Shown here one piece after another: positions 30,344 to 40,430 of a stretch of 64,000 bases of DNA. A program made the translations under genes and the position numbers. The stretch lies in assembly GCA_001600695.1 (NCBI GenBank), contig BCKQ01000002.1, positions 1,302,001-1,366,000 of the forward strand, in the 5' to 3' direction. Source of the DNA: Ascoidea asiatica. Taxonomy: Eukaryota > Ascomycota > Saccharomycetes > Ascoideales > Ascoideaceae. The notes beneath the pieces were generated by a model, which saw nothing but the letters and a program-made list of their open reading frames with translations, ran no database searches and was not told the DNA's origin. Positions within the stretch are counted from its first letter, which is position 1. Every line of letters starts with the position of its first letter.

Positions 30344-30422
30344 GGGAGGTGAAGAAATGAAGAAGATTATATAAAATATTAATACAAAATGATGACTATT
30401 ATGATTGTGATAAGTAAGTAAA

Positions 30423-31217
30423 TTAAAAGAAGGCATAAGATATACCACCTAAAGCAAAAATAGATAAAGATATATACCAAATATTATCAAAATTTGAATC
30501 TAATTTTTTTACAGCTTTTGTTCTTTTTCTATTTTCTAAATTTCTTCGAACTCTTTTTCTTAAACTTCTTTTTGAATTAGTTGAAGTTGAAGTTGAAGTA
30601 CCAGAACCTGAAGTAGTTGAAGTTTGAGCAGCATTAAAAGATTCAATTTCTGCAGAATTAGTTGGAGTTAAAAGTTTAGTTGGTAACATCATTGGAGGTC
30701 TATAAGCAAGATATAAAGGTTGAATTGGAGCTTCATCATATTGATATAATTGTAATTTATATTGACCACGATAACCATCAATTGAAAGTACATAAGCATA
30801 CCAAATTTCAGTTTGATAATATTTTGAATAAATTGAAATACCATCATCATCACAAGGTTGAGAAAGTAATTGTCTACCATCAGATTCAAAAGGGTAAACT
30901 AAAATTGAACCATTAGTTAAAATTTCATATTTACCATGTTGAAATTGTAAAACTGCAGATGGACATGAATGATTTTGAGAATTTGGAGTAACTATATATA
31001 AAGCTTCTTCAAAATAACCATCTTCAGAAAATGAATATGATCTACCTGGTAAACCAGGTTCAATTAATAATTCATCAACAGGATCATAAAAACCAGGACC
31101 TGTGAAGACAGTATTTGATTTTGATGACCAAGTACCAACTATTGAAAATTCTTCAGATTTTATTAATTGAAATTGTGAAAATAATAAAGATATTATTAAT
31201 ATTATTTGATTAATCAT
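30423..31217 (-). CDS. ROT1: ER membrane chaperone Rot1
   Basis: Rot1 is an essential ER membrane protein with chaperone activity needed for beta-1,6-glucan synthesis and for folding of other secretory proteins. The 264-aa product has a signal peptide (1-21, ending LIKSEEFSIVGTWSSKS). It has the conserved lumenal domain with GTWSSKSNTVFTGPGFYDPV (28-47), SFSEDGYFEEALY and a QFQHGKYEI strand, two Cys pairs and a DEAPIQPLYLAYRPPMMLPT close near 180-200. A Ser/Thr-rich and Arg/Lys-rich stretch (208-240) follows, and a C-terminal membrane span (about 246-263) ends just before the stop codon. Length and layout match S. cerevisiae Rot1 (256 aa). Confidence 0.95.
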   Translation of the reverse strand: MINQIILIISLLFSQFQLIKSEEFSIVGTWSSKSNTVFTGPGFYDPVDELLIEPGLPGRSYSFSEDGYFEEALYIVTPNSQNHSCPSAVLQFQHGKYEILTNGSILVYPFESDGRQLLSQPCDDDGISIYSKYYQTEIWYAYVLSIDGYRGQYKLQLYQYDEAPIQPLYLAYRPPMMLPTKLLTPTNSAEIESFNAAQTSTTSGSGTSTSTSTNSKRSLRKRVRRNLENRKRTKAVKKLDSNFDNIWYISLSIFALGGISYAFF

Positions 31218-31383
31218 TATTAATAATATTTTTTATATAATGAATTCTATTTCAATATTCAATAACCAGTATATATATATATAAATATATATATATATCT
31301 ATTTATCTTTTCTTTCTAGAGATTACTGTTTAATAGCTATTAATATGAAATGAATAGTCCTGAATACTTTTGAATAATGGATA

Positions 31384-31446
31384 TTATTATCTTATTATCT
31401 TATTATCTTATTATCTTATTATCTTATTATCTTATTATCTTATTAT
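31384..31446 (+). repeat. TTATTATC microsatellite
   Basis: This is about eight near-perfect tandem copies of an 8-bp unit in the ROT1/USP intergenic region. It is not a multiple of three and does not belong to a gene. Confidence 0.85.
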
Positions 31447-31641
31447 TTCTTTTCTTGTTTCTTTTTGCTATTTCTTTTTACTGTTCCTCGACTGATCTCA
31501 ACTCGTTGTTGTTTTCTGCAGTGGTAAATGAATGTAACTCTTCAGCACTCAGAGCTCAGGCACTTTCCTAGCACTTTCCTAGCACTTTTTTTGCGGCTTC
31601 TTCCCAAAGCCAGGCTAAAAAAAACACAGCACCCACAGCAC

Positions 31642-31653
31642 CCACAGCACTGG
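31642..31653 (+). promoter_or_regulatory. CCRYA-N4-TGG element, ROT1/USP promoter
   Basis: The sequence is CCACAGCACTGG, preceded by a second CACCCACAGCA half-copy, 425 bases from the ROT1 ATG and 439 from the USP-gene ATG. Confidence 0.4.
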
Positions 31654-31747
31654 TAATAAACAGACAACTCAAGCCACATAGTCTCAAGCCACTGTAATCA
31701 TCCACAAATATAAAATATATGCGGCAGTGCATTGATGGCTAGTGTAT

Positions 31748-31756
31748 CACGTGACT
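31748..31756. promoter_or_regulatory. CACGTG box (Cbf1-type) in the ROT1/USP promoter
   Basis: TCACGTGAC matches the Cbf1/bHLH consensus TCACGTG. The target gene of the two divergent ones is not resolved. Confidence 0.45.
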
Positions 31757-32091
31757 ATATCCGCTACGATTACATAATCCTTTTTTTTTTTTTTATTATT
31801 TTTTCTTCTTTCACTTCCTGGCCGCGGATGTTCTCCAGGGTGTGCGGCCAGGCCCTGCTTGAGCAAAGCAAAGCCAAAGCAAAGCAAAGCCAAAGTCAAA
31901 AACACCAAAAACACCCACAGAATATCAAATCACTATCAGTCCAAATCGCTGAATTACAATTACAGTACAATACAAAACTACTATTATTGAACTAATAAAT
32001 ACAGTAATATCAATATCTAAATAGTAAATCAGTTTCAATATCAAAAGATTATAACAAAAGAGTATATAATAAAACAAAAGAAACTACATAA

Positions 32092-33939
32092 ATGTCTATT
32101 CTTCCAAATTCTTTAGAATCTGCTTTATCTGAAGAAGTAGAAACTGTACTTGGAGAATTAACTCCAGATCAAAGAGGTAGGAAAACCACCTCAGGTATTA
32201 ACTTGACTTCATCAATAATTTCAAATGATTTAAATTCAAATTTAAATTCAAATTCTATATATATATCAAATTCAAATTCAAATTCAAATTCTTATAATGA
32301 TTATAGATCCATTTCTAGAGGTCGTTCAACTAATACTAATTCTGTTTTTGATGATGATAATTTAGATGGTAATATTAGAGATTTTAGTGCAAGTAGAAGT
32401 AGAAATGATGCAAATTTAAAATGGTCAATTTTAAAACATGATCCTTCTGAAAGAATTTCATTATCAAATTCTTTACAAAATTCTTCTTTATCAAATTCTT
32501 CATTAAATAATTCTTCTGATAATTTAGATTCAAATAATATTTCTCATTTTGAACAAAGTGAAGAAGAACAAATTTCTGATACTGAAAATGAATTTAATTA
32601 TAATGATGAAGATGTAATATTACCAAATTATATTAATATTTCTAATTCAACTCAATTACAAAATAAAATCATTGATAATAATAATAATTCTAATAATAAT
32701 AATAATAATTCTAATAATAATGCTAATACTAATGCTAATTCTAATAATAATGCTAATGATAAAAAAATATCTTTAAATAAAATTAAAAAATCAATTGAAT
32801 ATGGTGAAGATTTAGCTTCTTTACAAGCTTTACAAAATGCAATTGATACAAATTCTCCAATTCCAGAATCTTTAAAAAATAATCTTAAAAAAAACTTCGA
32901 TTTAGATAAATTACAATTACCAAGTGAATTTATTAAAAATGAAAATTTAAAACCATATAATTATTATAAAAAATCAATTATTGATAATTCTATAATTTCA
33001 CCTTATGATGAAGAAGTTGAAGCAAAAGAAACTGAAAATTTTAATTCTAATGAATTTTCAAATGATATTTTAAATGATGAAAATTTAATTAATTCATTAA
33101 ATAAAAATATTAAAATTTCAAAAATTGATTCAAATTTAAAAAATTCAAGAACTATAATAACTATAACTAGAGGTAATTTTTTTAAAAATTTAAATCCAAT
33201 TAAAAAACCAAAAATTTTCTTAGTTTGTATGGATTTTTCTCCAGAATCAAAATTTGCTTTAGAATGGACTATTGGTACTGTATTAATTGATGGTGGTGTT
33301 TTAATTATAATTTATGTTATTGAAGATGATAATTTCATTAATCTTAACTCAAATGATATCAATGATATCAATAATGATAATATTAATGATAATATTAATG
33401 ATAATATTAATGATAATAATAATGATAATAATAATGATATCAGTGATGATAATAAAAGTAATAATACTACAAATACAGAAAATAACATTGGTAATAAAAC
33501 TGAAACCGATAATAATACTATAGATAATAATACTGTAGATAATAATCTGGAAACAATTTCAGATGAACAATTAAAAAAAATAAAAGAAAAAGAAATTCAT
33601 AGAATAAATGCAGTTGAAAAATTAAGTGAAGATGCTTTAAATTTAATAAAATTAACAAAATTATCAACACATTTAGTTATACAATCAATTCATCATCCAA
33701 TTCCAAGACATTTAGTTATGGAAATTATTGATCATTTACAACCAACTTTAGTAATTTTAGGTTCAAGAGGTTCTCAAGCTATAAAAGGTGTTTCTTTAGG
33801 TTCTTTATCAAATTATTTAATTAATAGTAGTTCAGTACCTGTAATGGTTGTTAGAAGAAAAGTTAAAAGTGTTCATAAAAAAAAAAATAAAAGAAATGTA
33901 CAACATGTTAAAAATTTAACTTCTGCAAGAGTTGATTAA
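32092..33939 (+). CDS. Universal stress protein (UspA-type) domain protein
   Basis: This is a fungal protein with a C-terminal Usp domain, a Rossmann-like ATP-binding fold linked to stress responses. The molecular role in yeasts is not established. The 615-aa product has a long Ser/Asn-rich N-terminal half (1-370) with a poly-Asn run near 200-225. The Usp domain begins with PKIFLVCMDFSPESKFALEW (about 372-391) and ends with VILGSRGSQAIKGVSLGSLS and a VPVMVVRR strand. The ATP motif G-x2-G-x9-G-[ST] is complete (GSRG-SQAIKGVSL-GS), so this is an ATP-binding type. An Asn/Asp/Ile-rich insert of about 85 residues (about 414-500) splits the domain after its second strand. One of the rare CTG codons lies in that insert (33547). 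The C-terminus is Lys/Arg-rich. Confidence 0.85.
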   Translation: MSILPNSLESALSEEVETVLGELTPDQRGRKTTSGINLTSSIISNDLNSNLNSNSIYISNSNSNSNSYNDYRSISRGRSTNTNSVFDDDNLDGNIRDFSASRSRNDANLKWSILKHDPSERISLSNSLQNSSLSNSSLNNSSDNLDSNNISHFEQSEEEQISDTENEFNYNDEDVILPNYINISNSTQLQNKIIDNNNNSNNNNNNSNNNANTNANSNNNANDKKISLNKIKKSIEYGEDLASLQALQNAIDTNSPIPESLKNNLKKNFDLDKLQLPSEFIKNENLKPYNYYKKSIIDNSIISPYDEEVEAKETENFNSNEFSNDILNDENLINSLNKNIKISKIDSNLKNSRTIITITRGNFFKNLNPIKKPKIFLVCMDFSPESKFALEWTIGTVLIDGGVLIIIYVIEDDNFINLNSNDINDINNDNINDNINDNINDNNNDNNNDISDDNKSNNTTNTENNIGNKTETDNNTIDNNTVDNNLETISDEQLKKIKEKEIHRINAVEKLSEDALNLIKLTKLSTHLVIQSIHHPIPRHLVMEIIDHLQPTLVILGSRGSQAIKGVSLGSLSNYLINSSSVPVMVVRRKVKSVHKKKNKRNVQHVKNLTSARVD

Positions 33940-34542
33940 TATTTATTTTATTATTTTATATTATATTATATTATTATTATCACTTAGATTTATATTATCT
34001 TTTAACTTAACTTTACGATTATGATAATGATTTGCTTTTTTTTTTAAATGTTTTTCAGTTTCTTTCTTATATATATATATATATACCTATAATTGTGTAA
34101 TATTATATATATTTTACGAACAGTTTATTTTATATCTCTTATTCAATATTTCTTTTATAATAATTTACAAAAATTGAACTTATTCCTTAATTAAATAACA
34201 TAACTTTAATCTTTTAAAAGTATATAATAAATTAAATTCTTCAATGAAATTCTTCAATGAAATATTCATTTAAATGAAATTATCTCATGAATCACCAGTT
34301 TGATTTGTTTAATTTACTTTATTTATGTCAATTGATAAAAAATAATAAGATTTGAGCTTATTTGTTATTGAATAATTTAAAGTTTACTCCAATTTTGTAA
34401 ATAAAGTAAACAAGAAACGAAAATCAAAAAACAAAAAAAAAAACAATATAAATACGTTTAAATTCACTCAGTTTTGCAATTTGTAAGATAATTAAATTAT
34501 TGATATAATGAATGAAATATATAAGTGTTTCTTTTTTTAAGA
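33940..34542 (+). promoter_or_regulatory. USP-gene 3' flank and Nudix-gene promoter
   Basis: This is 603 bases. It is AT-rich throughout, with a TA-repeat (34070-34087) and repeated AATTCTTCAATGAAAT units (34235-34265). No GC-richer patch or copy of the recurrent element was found, unlike most promoters here. Confidence 0.4.
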
Positions 34543-35637
34543 ATGACAAATAGTAAAAGAAATAATATAATAAATGAAAGTGAATTAAAATATATAAATA
34601 ATATAAAAAATTATGAAGGAATTTATTATAATTCAAATAAAAAAATTTCAATTTGGCATAAATTACCAGTTTCTAGAAGATCAGCAGTTTTAATACTTTT
34701 ATTTTTAGGTAAATTTGGAGAATTAAGAGTAATATTAACAAAAAGATCAAGAAAACTTAGGAATTTTTCAGGAGATGTTTCATTTCCTGGAGGTAAATCA
34801 GAAAATGGATTAGAAAATGAATGGATGACAGCAAGAAGAGAAACATTTGAAGAAATTGGATTAAATAATAATGATAAAATTTTAATTAAAGAAAATGGTA
34901 TAATTATTGAAGAATTAAATTCATTACCAAGTTTTTTATCAAGAACATTTTTATCAGTTAGACCATGTATTGGGATTTTAAAAGCAGAAAAAGGTAATTA
35001 TGAAGAAATATTTAATAAAAAATTAAAATTTATTTTAAATCCTGGAGAAAGTTCAAGTATTTTTTCAATACCATTAAGAGATTTATATAATGGAAATGGA
35101 AATGTGGATATAAAAGAATTTGAAGATTTTGATAGAAATACTCCAGAATTTATTAGAAAAAGAAATATTTTAAAAAATTGGGGAGGATTAAATTGGTATT
35201 ATAGATCATATTTATATTCATCAATAAATTTAAAAAATGAAGTTAATTGGTTAAAAGAAGTTGAAAATTTAAGTTCAGATGAAGAAATTGAATTATATGA
35301 AGATAAAATTTTAGGTAAAGATAAAGATAAAGATAAAGATAAAGATAAAGATAGAATAATTACAAATTTTAAAAATGTTAAAAATGTTTGGGGATTAACA
35401 GCAAATATGCTTTATGAATTAGCACAAATAACATATGATGGAGAGAAATATTGGAAGAATAAAAAAAATATTGGAGAAGAAGAATTAATAAAAATTTTAA
35501 TTAAAAATGAACAAATGAAAGATGGTAAAAGATCAGAATTTGAAATTAAAATGATTGAAGGAAAAGATAAATCAGTTAATTTTAAAAATTTAATTCCAGA
35601 TGATGAATTTGAATATTTAAAATCTTTATATATATGA
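34543..35637 (+). CDS. PCD1: Nudix CoA diphosphatase, PCD1 family
   Basis: Pcd1 hydrolyses CoA and oxidised CoA to phosphopantetheine and 3',5'-ADP in peroxisomes. The start chosen is the ATG at 34543 (364 aa), because the open frame continues upstream only through a non-ATG stretch. The CoAse-specific motif before the Nudix box reads LTKRSRKLRNFSGDVSFPGG (65-84). The Nudix helix has Arg99, Glu100, Glu103, Glu104 and Gly106 (ARRETFEEIGL), as needed for metal binding, with the one-residue-longer loop seen in this subfamily. A KD-repeat insert (about 257-270, coded by AAAGAT repeats) is lineage-specific. The C-terminus (SLYI) is not a peroxisomal PTS1, so peroxisomal location is not supported by this sequence. 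The protein may be cytosolic or use another signal. Confidence 0.88.
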   Translation: MTNSKRNNIINESELKYINNIKNYEGIYYNSNKKISIWHKLPVSRRSAVLILLFLGKFGELRVILTKRSRKLRNFSGDVSFPGGKSENGLENEWMTARRETFEEIGLNNNDKILIKENGIIIEELNSLPSFLSRTFLSVRPCIGILKAEKGNYEEIFNKKLKFILNPGESSSIFSIPLRDLYNGNGNVDIKEFEDFDRNTPEFIRKRNILKNWGGLNWYYRSYLYSSINLKNEVNWLKEVENLSSDEEIELYEDKILGKDKDKDKDKDKDRIITNFKNVKNVWGLTANMLYELAQITYDGEKYWKNKKNIGEEELIKILIKNEQMKDGKRSEFEIKMIEGKDKSVNFKNLIPDDEFEYLKSLYI

Positions 35638-36260
35638 ATTTGAAATATTTTAATAGAAGAAATAGAAGTAATTAGTTGTAATTGGAAATTTTAAATTTTA
35701 AATTGTAAATTAAAGGGACTGTTGTTCTTCAGAGTTATCTTCAAATCAGAGTATTTGAAGTCAATCGAGGTCAAAGCAATCAGTTCTTTTCAATTATTCA
35801 AGAGTCAATTGATTAGACTCTAATTGAAGAGACTTGAAATAAAAAGAGTTCTCAAGTCATTATTTGTTTATTATCATCATAAAGATACTGAATTGAGTGA
35901 AGTGAAAAGTTTTGATTTGCTTCATTTGCTTCTTTTGCTTCGTGTTTTGTTTTGTGGTGGTTTGGAAATTGGAGATTGGAGAGGTGGCGGTGGAGTGCGT
36001 TTGGGGAAAGAGGTGGCAGGTGTGGAAAGTAGCGGCTGAGTTAAAGAAATTAAGACCCACAGCGCTGGAAGTGAAATAAAAAAATTATTTTGAAATTGAA
36101 ATTTTAAATTTGAACTGAGAAAAAAAAGACTGAAGAAATAAATGAATGAAGTGAAGTGAAGTGAAGTGAAGAGAAGAGAAGAGAAGTGAATTGAACTGGA
36201 GTGAAGAAGACAAGAAGTAAAAGACATCAACTATAAATATATATATATATATATATAATA
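35638..36260 (+). promoter_or_regulatory. UTP18 promoter region
   Basis: This is 623 bases. A GC-richer patch (35930-36075) has several GGTGG/GGAG runs and the CCACAGCGCTGG copy of the recurrent element at its end (36057-36068). GAAGT/GAAGA repeats (36145-36190) and an AT repeat (36236-36257) follow directly before the ATG. Confidence 0.5.
36057..36068 (+). promoter_or_regulatory. CCRYA-N4-TGG element, UTP18 promoter
   Basis: The sequence is CCACAGCGCTGG, preceded by AGA (AGACCCACAG), 193 bases upstream of the UTP18 ATG. The distance is similar to the proximal copy in the URB2 promoter. Confidence 0.45.
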
Positions 36261-38189
36261 ATGGGAAAGAAAAACAAGAAGTCCAAGAGTGTACAAGCCA
36301 CAAACCAACAAGGGTCATTAGACATCAATGATTCTAAAAATGTTCCAGTTGAAGAAGTAATTGAACCTATAGAAGAACCACCAAAAGATGAAGAAGAAAT
36401 AATGCTTGAAAAATTAGTATTTGGTGATGAAGAAGGGTTCGATGATAATCTTAAAAAACTAGCTGACTCAGATGATGATTTTTTAAATGATATTTCTGAA
36501 TCAGATGATGATTTCGATAATAATGAAAGAAAAAAAAATATTTACTTAGATAGTGATACAGATAGTGATATTCATAATCAAGATAAAAATTTCAATAAAG
36601 AGTTATTAGATGATGATCAGTTATTTTTCATTGATGATGGTGAAACTAATAATGAAAATAAAGATAAAGATAAAGATACAGAAATGAAAGAAAATAATTC
36701 AAGTTCTGAAAATGATAGTGATAGTGATAATGATAGTGAAAGTGATTCAGATAATGAAAGTGACAGTGAAAGTGAAAGTGAGAGTGAGAATGAAAATGAT
36801 TTTGATGCTTGGATAGATAGTGATGATGAAAAATTAAATATTGATATATTATCAATAGATAGATTAAAAAAATTAAAAAAAACTGAATCTGAATCTATAT
36901 TAAATGGAAAATTATATACAAAAAGATTAAGAGCTCAATATGAAAGAATATATCCTAAACCAAAATGGGCTATACAATTTGAAAAAGATGATGAAGAAAA
37001 TAGAAATAAAGAAAATGAAGAATTTATAAATAGTGATATTGATAATGATAATGATAATGATAATGGAAATTCTGTAAATCAGAGTAAATCTTATTATAAT
37101 AATAATACAAATTCATTAATTAAATTATTATCAAAAATTAATCATAATGGTTATCAAATTTCAAAAAAAAAAAGTAAATTATTACCAAATGGAATTATAG
37201 ATATTTTAATTTCAAAAGATGCAAATTTTAAAAATATTTCTAAATCTTCAATACAATCAATTGATTTTCATCAAAATTTACCATTATTATTAACTGCAGG
37301 TTTTGATAAAACTATAAGAATTTATCATATTGATTATAAAAATAATAATATTGTCACAAGTTTATTTTTAAAAAATTATTCAATTAATACATGTTTATTT
37401 TCAAAAAATTTAAATAATTTAAAAAATAATGATAATGATAAAAATATATTTATTGGTGGTAGAAGAAAATTTATGTATAAATGGAATTTTGAAAATGGTG
37501 AAATAAATAAAATGTCAATATTATATGGTAATGAAATTTTTCAAAATTCTTTTGAAAATTTTAAAATTTCAAATAATGGTTTATATATTGGAATTATTGG
37601 TAATTCAGGTTATATAAATTTAATATCATCAATTAATGGAATTTTTTTAAAAAATTTTAAAATTGATGGTAATTTAATAGATTTTGAATTTTTTAATGAT
37701 GATAAAAATATTTTAATTATTAATACAGCTGGAGAAATTTGGGAATTTAATATTGAAGATGGTAAAATTTTAAAAAGATGGGAAGATATTAATGGTATTG
37801 GAATAACAAAAATTTCAATTGATAAAAAAAAAAATAAATATTTAGCAATTGGTACAAATCTTGGAATTGTTAATATTTATGAATTAAATAATTTAGATAA
37901 TAATAATTCTAGAAAATTAATTGGAACTTTTGATCAATTAACTACAAGTATTTCATCAATTGTCTTTAATCATGATTCTCAAATTATTTGTTTTGCAAGT
38001 AGAAGTGTGAAAGATTCTTTAAGATTAGCTCATTTACCAAGTTGTAAAGTTTTCTCAAATTGGCCAACAAGTAATACACCTTTAGGTAAAGTTACAAGTA
38101 TTGCTTTCAGTCCAAATAGTGAAATGATTTGTGTTGGTAATCAAACAGGTAAAGCTAAACTCTGGAATTTAAAACATTATTCTTCTTAA
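36261..38189 (+). CDS. UTP18: U3 snoRNP (SSU processome) WD40 protein Utp18
   Basis: Utp18 is a beta-propeller subunit of the UtpB complex in the 90S pre-ribosome and recruits the exosome helicase through an N-terminal motif. The 642-aa product has a basic start (MGKKNKKSKS), a very acidic Ser/Asp/Glu tail (20-200), the linker KRLRAQYERIYPKPKWAIQF (about 219-238) typical of Utp18, and WD40 blades from about 320 to the end. The last blades contain the family signature LPSCKVFSNWPTSNTPLGKV (about 592-611) and IAFSPNSEMICVGNQTGKAK. Length matches S. cerevisiae Utp18 (594) apart from the acidic expansion. The arch-interacting AIM motif (LF-x-D-type) is probably LFFIDDGE, near residues 119-126. 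That last point is inference. Confidence 0.92.
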   Translation: MGKKNKKSKSVQATNQQGSLDINDSKNVPVEEVIEPIEEPPKDEEEIMLEKLVFGDEEGFDDNLKKLADSDDDFLNDISESDDDFDNNERKKNIYLDSDTDSDIHNQDKNFNKELLDDDQLFFIDDGETNNENKDKDKDTEMKENNSSSENDSDSDNDSESDSDNESDSESESESENENDFDAWIDSDDEKLNIDILSIDRLKKLKKTESESILNGKLYTKRLRAQYERIYPKPKWAIQFEKDDEENRNKENEEFINSDIDNDNDNDNGNSVNQSKSYYNNNTNSLIKLLSKINHNGYQISKKKSKLLPNGIIDILISKDANFKNISKSSIQSIDFHQNLPLLLTAGFDKTIRIYHIDYKNNNIVTSLFLKNYSINTCLFSKNLNNLKNNDNDKNIFIGGRRKFMYKWNFENGEINKMSILYGNEIFQNSFENFKISNNGLYIGIIGNSGYINLISSINGIFLKNFKIDGNLIDFEFFNDDKNILIINTAGEIWEFNIEDGKILKRWEDINGIGITKISIDKKKNKYLAIGTNLGIVNIYELNNLDNNNSRKLIGTFDQLTTSISSIVFNHDSQIICFASRSVKDSLRLAHLPSCKVFSNWPTSNTPLGKVTSIAFSPNSEMICVGNQTGKAKLWNLKHYSS

Positions 38190-38675
38190 ATAGAATCTAT
38201 AGAATACAAACATCAAAACATTAAAACTTCATTAAAACATCAGTAAAAGTATCAGTAAAAGTATCAGTAAAAGGAGTATAACGAAGTAACGAAGTAACTA
38301 AGTGTCACAGACTAAAAAAGGTAATTAAAACATTAGACATACGAGGGTTTTATCACGTGAATTGCATTTTGGCCTCGGAAGTGGCTAACGCAAGGATGAC
38401 ATAATCAAGTAGGGTTTATTACGTAATTGCGAGATTGTTTTTTTTTTTTTGATTTATTTCTGAATCTGAAAAATTGAATGAATTTTGAATTGATTGAGTT
38501 GAGTGGCATTTTATTGAAGAGAGAATATTGACATATTATTGATTATTTACTTTGATAATTGAATTGAATTGAATTGAATAATTTATTGTTGTTATTTAGT
38601 TTTTTATTCTGGGTTTTATTGTATTATATTGTTATATCGATATAGTGTTGTGATATTTATATTCATAAATTTAAA
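38190..38675 (+). promoter_or_regulatory. CCT8 promoter
   Basis: This is 486 bases. GTATCAGTAAAA repeats (38243-38275) follow the UTP18 stop codon. A GC-richer patch contains CGAGGGT (38342-38348) six bases before a perfect TCACGTGA (38353-38360). The rest is AT-rich, with GAATTGA repeats (38560-38580). Confidence 0.5.
38353..38360. promoter_or_regulatory. TCACGTGA (Cbf1-type) site, CCT8 promoter
   Basis: This is a perfect palindrome, 316 bases upstream of the ATG, next to a CGAGGGT motif. Confidence 0.5.
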
Positions 38676-40206
38676 ATGTCTTTAAAATTACCTCAAGCTT
38701 CAAATGCAGGTATATTTAAAAATGGTTATAAATCATATACAAATGCAGATGGAGCAGTTAATAGAAATGTTGAAGCATGTAGAGAAATAACTTCAATGGT
38801 TTTAACATCAATGGGACCATATGGTAAAAATAAAATTATAGTTAATCATTTACAAAAAATATTTATTACAAATGATGCTGCAACAATGTTAAAAGAATTA
38901 GAAATTGTTCATCCAGCTGTAAAATTATTAGTTATGGCTTCAAATCAACAAGAAGAAGAAATGGGTGATCAAACAAATTTAGTTATAATTTTAGCAGGAG
39001 AATTATTAAATTTAGCAGAAAAATTAATTATTTTAGGTTTAAAACCAATTGAAATTATTCAAGGTTATAATTTAGCAAAAATTTTTACTTTAAAAACTTT
39101 AGATAAAAATTTATCAATTGAAAAAATTAAAAATTTTTATAATAAAAATGAATTAAAAAAAATTATTAAACCAGTTGTATCTTCAAAACAATTTGGTTCT
39201 GAAGAATTTTTAAGTGATTTAATAATTGAATCAGTTTTAAATATTTTACCACCAATTCCAAATACCAATGATAAAGAAAATGAAAGTGAAATTGAAAGTG
39301 AAAGTGAAAATGTTATTATAAGAAATTTTAATACAGATTCAATTAGAGTTGTTAAAATTATGGGATCATCATTTGATAATTCATTTGTTATTAAAGGTAT
39401 GGTTTTCCCAAGAGAACCTGAAGGTAGTGTAAAATCTATAAAAAATAAATCAAAAGTTGTTGTTTATACATGTCCATTTGATATTTCAACTACAGAAACT
39501 AAAGGTACAGTTTTATTACATAATGCAAAAGAAATGTTAGATTTTTCAAAAGGTGAAGAAGATGAATTAAATCAATTAGTTAAAGAAATTTCAAATTCTG
39601 GTGTTAAAGTTTTAATTGCAGGACAAAATATTGGAGAATTAGCATTACATTATTTAAATAGATATGGGATTTTAGTTTTAAAAATTCCATCAAAATTTGA
39701 TTTAAGAAGAATTTGTCGTGTTTGTGGAGCAACACCATTACCAAGATTAGGATCACCAATGCCAGAAGAAATGGGTGTAATTGATTTAATTGAAACAAAA
39801 GAAATTGGAGGAGATAGAGTTACAATTTTTAAACAAGAAACTGGAGAAAGTAGAACTTCAACAATTGTTATTAGAGGTGCAACACAAAATAATTTAGATG
39901 ATATTGAAAGAGCAATTGATGATGGAGTTAGTGTATTTAAAGGATTAACAAAAGATTCAAGATTATGTGGAGGAGCAGGATCAACTGAATCTAAATTAGT
40001 TCAATTAATTAATGAATATGGAGATAAAACTTCAGGTATATTACAATTAGCAATAAAAAATTATGCAAAAGCATTTGAAATTGTACCAAAGGCATTATCA
40101 GATAGTGCTGGATTTGATACAAATCAAGTTTTAACAACACTTTTTGCAAAAAATAATAATAATGAAGGTACATTTTATGGTATTAATTTAAATGATGAAG
40201 ATTATG

Positions 40207-40237
<31 letters not shown>

Positions 40238-40430
40238 AAAAGATAATATTATTGATATTAAAAAAAGTGGAATTTATGATTTATTAATTGCAAAAAAAAA
40301 TGCTATAAATATTGCTACAGAAGCTGTTAATACTATATTATCAGTTGATCAAATTATTGTTGCAAAAAGAGCTGGAGGTCCAAAAATGCCACAACAACCA
40401 AAACCTGGAAATTGGGATATGGCTGATTAA
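38676..40430 (+). CDS. CCT8: Chaperonin TRiC/CCT subunit theta
   Basis: This is one of eight subunits of the cytosolic CCT ring that folds actin, tubulin and WD40 proteins. The 584-aa protein starts with the theta-type leader (LPQASNAGIFKNGYKSYTNA). It contains the group II chaperonin ATP motifs TSMGPYGKNK (48-57), TNDAATMLKELE (66-77) and GDQTN (97-101). It has the apical domain with VKIMGSSFDNSFVIKGMVFP, and the second ATP motif near GGAGSTESKL (about 432-441, in the place of GGGATE). A poly-Asn insert (about 508-520) and an acidic piece near 205-215 are extra. The C-terminus ends with Gly/Pro/Gln residues and NWDMAD. Theta assignment rests on the N-terminus and the overall best resemblance to Cct8. 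Confidence 0.93.

Larger units (their letters stand above)
31218..32091. promoter_or_regulatory. Divergent ROT1 / universal-stress-protein promoter
   Basis: This is 874 bases. It has a TA-repeat near the ROT1 start (31268-31300) and a TTATTATC microsatellite (31384-31446). A GC-richer block (31540-31930) contains the CCACAGCACTGG copy of the recurrent element (31642-31653), a TCACGTGAC box (31748-31756), ATCCGCTACGAT (31759-31770) and AAAGC repeats (31865-31895). Open frames of 64 and 87 codons over these tracts have no recognisable content. Confidence 0.5.

Noticed and set aside
35824-36318. Several overlapping frames of 66-102 codons on both strands upstream of UTP18
   Set aside because: They come from GAAGT repeats and the GC-richer promoter patch, overlap each other, and one overlaps the UTP18 coding sequence.
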